From: JAQYVZ01 sp035269105
GTDB taxonomy: Bacteria; Desulfobacterota; Desulfuromonadia; Desulfuromonadales; BM103
Length of the DNA: 9,380 bases
Reading direction: 5' to 3'
Assembly (NCBI GenBank): GCA_035269105.1
Contig: DATFJP010000280.1
Span: forward strand, 1 to 9,380
Every line of letters starts with the position of its first letter. Positions within the stretch are counted from its first letter, which is position 1. The notes beneath the pieces were generated by a model. The model saw nothing but the letters and a program-made list of their open reading frames with translations, searched no databases and was not told the DNA's origin. The position numbers were made by a program, and so were the translations under genes. This document shows, one piece after another, positions 6,345 to 9,380 of this stretch.

Positions 6345-7544
6345 ATGGCAAAATCGAAAGGAACCATCGGCATACTCACCGGTGGCGGCGACGTGCCCGG
6401 TCTGAACCCGGCAATCAGGGCGGTCACCGTACGCGCTCTGCGCGAGGGTTACAGGGTCCTCGGCCTGCGCCGGGGGTGGGCCGGCCTGGTCGAACTGGTG
6501 CGGGATGTCAAGGCCGACAACAGCGATTGCGTGCAGATTCTGACCGAAGAAATTGTCAACCGGGCCGGCCGCACCGGCGGAACCTTTCTGCACACCTCGC
6601 GCACTCGGCCGAGCCATCTGCCGGCAACCAATCTGCCGCTGCATCTGCGCGACGCCTATCCTGACCCGGTCAACGACCTGACCGGAGAAGTCCTGAAAAA
6701 CCTGGCCTGGCTCGGCATCGACTACCTGATTCCGATCGGCGGCGACGATACCCTGAGTTATGGCAAACGCCTGCACGAGGAAGGGGTCAACGTCGTGGCC
6801 ATTCCGAAAACCATGGACAATGATGTCGCCGGCACCGACTACTGCATCGGTTTTTCCACCTGCGTGACCCGCACCATCGAACTGACTCACCGGCTGCGCA
6901 CCAGCGCCGGTTCCCATGAACGCTTCCTGGTGCTCGAAGTGTTCGGCCGCTATGCAGGATTTTCTGCCATCCTGCCGACCATGGCCGGTGCGGCTGATCG
7001 CTGCGTAATCCCGGAGCATCCCTTCGAACTCGAATTGCTGACCGATCTTTTAAGCTACGACCGGCGCAAGCATCCGAGCAACTATTCCGTGGTCCTGATT
7101 TCGGAAGGCGCCACCATGACGCATCATGCCGATATGTCATACGAAGGAGCAGAAACCGACCAGTACGGCCACAAGAAGCTGGGCGGGATCGGTGACCAGG
7201 TGGCCCAGGGCCTCAAGGATCTGTCGCCGCGTTTCAACGGCGGCAAGCGGGTCAACGTTCTCAGTCAGCGCTTGGGCTATCTGGTGCGCTGCGGTGACCC
7301 GGACGCCATGGATTCGATCGTGCCGATGGCTTTCGGCAACCTCGCCCTCGACCTGATCCATAACAAGCATTTCGGTCGCCTGGTCAGCCTCCACAATGGC
7401 TGCTACGACAGTGTCCCCATCGAGATGGTGACCGGCAACTCGAAGGTGGTGGATGTCGATAAGTACTACAGCGTCGAGCGGCTGCGGCCCAAATACGAGT
7501 CTTTCCACCGTTTGCCGCTGTTCATCATGACCAGTGATCTGTAG
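6345..7544 (+). CDS. 6-phosphofructokinase, PPi-type signature (PfkA superfamily)
   Basis: The product is 399 aa, longer than the 320-aa E. coli enzyme. It phosphorylates fructose 6-phosphate to fructose 1,6-bisphosphate in the cytoplasm. Conserved blocks: GGGDVPGLNPAIR (13-25), IGGDDT (131-136), IPKTMDND (153-160) with catalytic Asp158, the sugar-binding EVFGRYAG (198-205) and ISEGA (252-256). In ATP-dependent enzymes the phosphate-donor positions equivalent to E. coli Gly104 and Gly124 are both Gly; here they are Asp135 and Lys155, the combination known for pyrophosphate-dependent enzymes, which catalyse a reversible reaction. The C-terminal substrate loop reads LGYLVRCG rather than the usual LGHxQRGG, so a Tyr replaces the sugar-phosphate-binding His. 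The start is fixed by AGGAGG 7 nt upstream; an upstream in-frame start lacks a ribosome site. It stands alone, followed by a terminator. Donor specificity (pfp versus pfkA) is inferred. Confidence 0.95.
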   Translation: MAKSKGTIGILTGGGDVPGLNPAIRAVTVRALREGYRVLGLRRGWAGLVELVRDVKADNSDCVQILTEEIVNRAGRTGGTFLHTSRTRPSHLPATNLPLHLRDAYPDPVNDLTGEVLKNLAWLGIDYLIPIGGDDTLSYGKRLHEEGVNVVAIPKTMDNDVAGTDYCIGFSTCVTRTIELTHRLRTSAGSHERFLVLEVFGRYAGFSAILPTMAGAADRCVIPEHPFELELLTDLLSYDRRKHPSNYSVVLISEGATMTHHADMSYEGAETDQYGHKKLGGIGDQVAQGLKDLSPRFNGGKRVNVLSQRLGYLVRCGDPDAMDSIVPMAFGNLALDLIHNKHFGRLVSLHNGCYDSVPIEMVTGNSKVVDVDKYYSVERLRPKYESFHRLPLFIMTSDL

Positions 7545-7567
7545 ATACCGTCTTCCCGGTCAAGGAC

Positions 7568-7602
7568 AAGGGGCACGGCACACCGTGCCCCTTACAGGTT
7601 TT
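7568..7602 (+). terminator. terminator after phosphofructokinase
   Basis: A perfect 11-bp stem AAGGGGCACGG / CCGTGCCCCTT with a 4-nt CACA loop begins 23 nt after the stop codon. A TTTT run follows after ACAGG, so the U-tract is short and displaced, but the stem is very stable. Confidence 0.75.
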
Positions 7603-7664
7603 GTGGAGGTGGTTTCCAGATCTTTACGGACAGCCCCTCCAAAATGTGATCATTCTCCCTGCTT

Positions 7665-7706
7665 TTGATCCAGCTCAAAGTTCTTCCGGTCAACATCGGA
7701 TATTCT
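7665..7706 (+). promoter_or_regulatory. FNR/CRP-type site with class II promoter geometry
   Basis: TTGATCCAGCTCAA (7665-7678) matches the FNR-family consensus TTGAT-N4-ATCAA at 9 of 10 positions, with both TTGA and TCAA cores intact. The -10 candidate TATTCT (7701-7706, 4 of 6 to TATAAT) predicts a start near 7713, which puts the site centre at about -41.5. That is the canonical position for a class II activator replacing the -35 contact, and no good -35 element is present. It points toward the 39-residue ORF starting at 7737. Which FNR-family regulator (FNR, DNR or other) binds is unknown. Confidence 0.6.
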
Positions 7707-7736
7707 TTGAAAAATCTTTTCCTCCCGGGGGCGGCA

Positions 7737-7856
7737 ATGAGCAGTTCCGAAATCATTCTTTACCTGGCTATCTGGACCTTGACCGGCGCCGGCCTTTTCT
7801 TTGGCGGCCGGGCGGCCTTGCGCAGGCGCGGGCAAAGGAAAACACCACGAGATTAG
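7737..7856 (+). CDS. 39-aa single-TM microprotein
   Basis: The predicted product is 39 residues: a short polar N-terminus (MSSSE), one hydrophobic helix (about residues 6-24, IILYLAIWTLTGAGLFFGG) and a strongly basic tail (RAALRRRGQRK) that by the positive-inside rule would be cytoplasmic, giving N-out/C-in topology. GGGGG at 7727-7731 is a mediocre ribosome site at suitable spacing. A TTG at 7665 opens the frame 24 codons earlier but would sit on the regulator site and upstream of the predicted transcription start. Support comes from the FNR-type promoter just upstream and a hairpin just downstream. The layout recalls small subunits or assembly factors of respiratory complexes (CydX, CcoS, CcoQ), but I see no sequence match to any of them, so the function is unassigned. 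Confidence 0.55.
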   Translation: MSSSEIILYLAIWTLTGAGLFFGGRAALRRRGQRKTPRD

Positions 7857-7906
7857 TTTCCGCCGGGAAACTGCACTGTGTCCATCCGGAGTTTCCGGAT
7901 GGACAC
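7856..7906. terminator. double hairpin between convergent genes
   Basis: Two inverted repeats sit side by side between the microprotein and the convergent esterase gene. The first is GTTTCC-GCCG-GGAAAC (7856-7871). The second is a perfect 12-bp stem GTGTCCATCCGG-AGTTT-CCGGATGGACAC (7878-7906), ending 12 nt from the esterase stop codon. Neither strand has a good T-run, so it may act as a bidirectional, Rho-assisted or RNA-stabilising 3' end. Confidence 0.6.
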
Positions 7907-7918
7907 GAGATTAAGTGT

Positions 7919-8533
7919 TCAGCTTCCCTGGGTCTCTTCAATCAGGCGGGCAAAGCTTTCGGCCATAATGCCGTAACCGCGCGCGTTGGGATGAATGCGA
8001 TCGCTTTTCAACGAAGGTTCGGAAAGCACCTCCGTCAGGATTTCGCCTGCCAGAGGGATATCAAACTCTTCTGAAATTTCCGCATAGAAGGGCGCTGGCG
8101 AAAGCAGGAGACCGATGCGCGGCACACTGACCAGGATGACGTCGATGCCGCTGCCCTTGATCAGGCTGACCATCTCCCGAAGGTTGCCGCGGACCAGGGC
8201 GGTGTCGTGTTGACGCAGGAAATCGTTGCCGCCATGACAGAGAATCACCAGGTCCGGCCGGTGTTCCGCCAAAACCTCCGGCAGGCGCGCCAGCCCGGCC
8301 GCGGAAACTTCGCCGGGGATGCCGGCATTGACGACCAGGCGGTTCAGCAGCTTCTGCAGCTGGGCCGGATAGGACTGCTCACGCGGAGCGCCGCTGCCGT
8401 AGGTCAGGCTGTTGCCGAAGGCCAGAATGACGGCGTCCGGTTCAAGACGACTGATTTCAGGGCGATTTTTACAGCCTGACAGGGCAAGAGCCAGCAGCAC
8501 GAGGATCAAAAAAGAAAAGGACTTGATGCGCAT
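7919..8533 (-). CDS. SGNH/GDSL-family lipoprotein esterase (TesA-like)
   Basis: The product is 204 aa. Residues 1-21 are a lipoprotein signal with lipobox LSGC (Cys21). The SGNH blocks are visible in order: block I FGNSLTYG with nucleophile Ser42 (the GDSL Asp is Asn41), block II around NAGIPGE (Gly74), block III GGND (Asn103), and block V SDRIHPNARGY with Asp178 and His181 as the rest of the triad. The length fits TesA/arylesterase-type lysophospholipases. It should act on ester or thioester bonds of small lipids or aryl esters in the periplasm while anchored to a membrane. The start at 8533 is chosen because the lipoprotein signal begins there; ATG 8584 would add 17 residues ahead of it. 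It lies 90 nt after the PilZ gene on the same strand with no terminator seen between, so co-transcription is plausible. The natural substrate is not determinable. Confidence 0.9.
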   Translation of the reverse strand: MRIKSFSFLILVLLALALSGCKNRPEISRLEPDAVILAFGNSLTYGSGAPREQSYPAQLQKLLNRLVVNAGIPGEVSAAGLARLPEVLAEHRPDLVILCHGGNDFLRQHDTALVRGNLREMVSLIKGSGIDVILVSVPRIGLLLSPAPFYAEISEEFDIPLAGEILTEVLSEPSLKSDRIHPNARGYGIMAESFARLIEETQGS

Positions 8534-8623
8534 AAACGTCACTTCACAGTCAGTTGGGGGCGGTGCCGGTGGCATATCCGGCAAAAAAGGATGTCATCGG
8601 TTGTTCGGCGCTCGAGGTGGTCT

Positions 8624-8980
8624 TCAGACATCTTCCAACCAGGCCATCAATTCATCCCGGATGCCGTCGCCATCGCCGGTGTTCAGTTCGATGAGTTTGC
8701 GGAGATGGGTCAGGGTCTGCAGGTCGATATCGATGAATTTGAAGCCGAAGCGATTCGCCTGCCGATGCAGAAGTCGGGCGCGGAAATTGAGCAGAATGTC
8801 GGTTTCCGGCAGACGGACGCTCACCTGACAGATGGTTCCCGGTTCGATAAGGAGCCGGTCGGATTCAACCAGCGCTCCTTTCAAGGCGATATTGAGTAGA
8901 GTGCATTGCCAGGCCGAATCGTCGGTGGCGATACTGGTTTCGGCCTGGAAGGGAACGCGCTGGAAGCGTCTTTCTGTCAT
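8624..8980 (-). CDS. PilZ-domain protein (putative c-di-GMP receptor)
   Basis: The product is 118 aa and consists of one PilZ domain. The N-terminal arginine motif RxxxR is present as Arg4-Arg5-Phe-Gln-Arg8. The second c-di-GMP motif, normally (D/N)xSxxG, reads NIALKG (Asn30 to Gly35), so the Ser is Ala32. The remainder is the expected six-strand barrel (for example ALVESDRLL, QVSVRLPE, LNFRARLLHR, RFGFKFIDID) and a C-terminal helix (LQTLTHLRKLIELN). Stand-alone PilZ proteins usually modulate motility, exopolysaccharide or secretion machinery on binding c-di-GMP. ATG 8980 has GGAGA 6-7 nt upstream and a good promoter beyond. The partner protein is unknown. Confidence 0.9.
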   Translation of the reverse strand: MTERRFQRVPFQAETSIATDDSAWQCTLLNIALKGALVESDRLLIEPGTICQVSVRLPETDILLNFRARLLHRQANRFGFKFIDIDLQTLTHLRKLIELNTGDGDGIRDELMAWLEDV

Positions 8981-9003
8981 ATCTGCTCTCCACAGCAGGC
9001 GGG

Positions 9004-9031
9004 ATTATACTGCGCCCATTCTACCTGAAAA
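9004..9031 (-). promoter_or_regulatory. promoter for the pilZ gene
   Basis: On the minus strand a perfect TATAAT (9004-9009) lies 16 bp downstream of TTTTCA (9026-9031, 4 of 6 to TTGACA). It predicts a start near 8997 and a leader of about 17 nt carrying the GGAGA ribosome site. The -35 lies inside the last codons of the upstream NUDIX gene, so pilZ can be expressed independently of it. Confidence 0.6.
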
Positions 9032-9380
9032 TCTGCCCGGGACAAGCGTCCACCTGGCGGTTGCCGAACGGTTCGCCCATGGTCCGGAAAAAACGGTCGA
9101 TCAGCCGGTAGGTGATGCCCCAGAGGACAGTGCCGTGACCGCCGAGCAGATCGACGGCCGGCACCTCGAGCTCTGCACCGCGGTATAGCAGCCTGGCCTG
9201 GTGGTGGCGTTCGGGGTTAATGAGTTCCTGGAGCGGAAACCAGAAGGTTTCGGCAATCTCATAATTCGGCGTGAGCGACGGCCGCCGCCGGCAGGCATAA
9301 ACGTAACATGAGACCAGCACGGGCAGGGTCGCCCCATACAGATCGTCGAGCCGGCCAAGGCATTCCGCCTGGCCCAGGTC
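9021..9380 (-). CDS. NUDIX hydrolase, C-terminal part (CoA pyrophosphatase-like, NudL/YeaB type)
   Basis: The frame is open from the window edge to the stop codon, giving 119 residues of the C-terminal part; the start lies beyond position 9380. Visible features match the CoA pyrophosphatase (NudL/YeaB) subfamily: LGRLDDL near the edge, then a strand VLVSCYVYAC, the segment ETFWFPLQELINP (a beta-strand and helix typical of the family), and VDLLGGHGTVLWGITYRLI, which aligns with the subfamily's conserved ILWGxTxRI block. The catalytic Nudix box (GX5EX7REUXEEXGU) would lie just upstream and cannot be checked here. Such enzymes hydrolyse CoA or related nucleoside-diphosphate compounds in the cytoplasm. 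The family is fairly certain from the C-terminal pattern; the substrate is inferred. Confidence 0.8.
   Translation of the reverse strand, partial: DLGQAECLGRLDDLYGATLPVLVSCYVYACRRRPSLTPNYEIAETFWFPLQELINPERHHQARLLYRGAELEVPAVDLLGGHGTVLWGITYRLIDRFFRTMGEPFGNRQVDACPGQIFR

Noticed and set aside
5341..6405. A 354-codon plus-strand frame across the MBL gene and divergent promoter region
   Set aside because: It is antisense to a gene with clear MBL motifs, has no recognisable domain, and overlaps the start of the phosphofructokinase in another frame.

Overview
The window reads like a chromosomal segment of a GC-rich, Gram-negative, probably anaerobic or facultative bacterium. The best guess is Desulfuromonadota (the Geobacter/Desulfuromonas/Pelobacter group). 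Clues are the CusA-type copper efflux tail followed by a Met/His-rich periplasmic protein, an NtrC-type sigma-54 activator with its own kinase, a phosphofructokinase with pyrophosphate-type signature residues, an FNR-type promoter, a PilZ protein and several lipoproteins. The lineage is inferred from family resemblance, not from a marker gene.

Layout. (1) Positions 1-818, plus strand: the C-terminal end of a CusA-like RND pump, then a secreted Met/His-rich protein, closed by a strong hairpin. This is the tail of a copper or silver efflux operon. (2) 1050-2460, plus strand: a lipoprotein whose C-terminal two thirds are tandem Asp-rich repeats with 15 DxDxDG-like calcium-loop motifs, ending at a textbook intrinsic terminator. 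(3) 6144 down to 2668, minus strand: a compact operon of a metallo-beta-lactamase-fold hydrolase, a four-TM histidine kinase and an NtrC/AtoC-type response regulator. The first two genes are 10 nt apart and the last two overlap by ATGA. (4) 6145-6344: a divergent intergenic region with a candidate promoter for each side. (5) 6345-7602, plus strand: a monocistronic phosphofructokinase and its terminator. (6) 7665-7856, plus strand: a class II FNR/CRP-type promoter arrangement in front of a 39-residue single-TM microprotein. (7) 9380 down to 7919, minus strand: a NUDIX hydrolase (5' end outside the window), a PilZ protein with its own TATAAT promoter, and a GDSL/SGNH lipoprotein esterase.

How the parts fit. 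Region 1 handles periplasmic copper. Region 3 looks like a membrane-signal-to-sigma-54 switch bundled with a hydrolase. The phosphofructokinase is central carbon metabolism, with residues suggesting PPi rather than ATP as donor. Region 7 holds small house-keeping and c-di-GMP genes. I see no CRISPR array, insertion sequence, prophage, tRNA or rRNA. Nothing amounts to a clearly new multi-gene system. The items most worth a second look are the FNR-driven microprotein, the Asp-repeat lipoprotein, and the phosphofructokinase with non-canonical donor and substrate residues.
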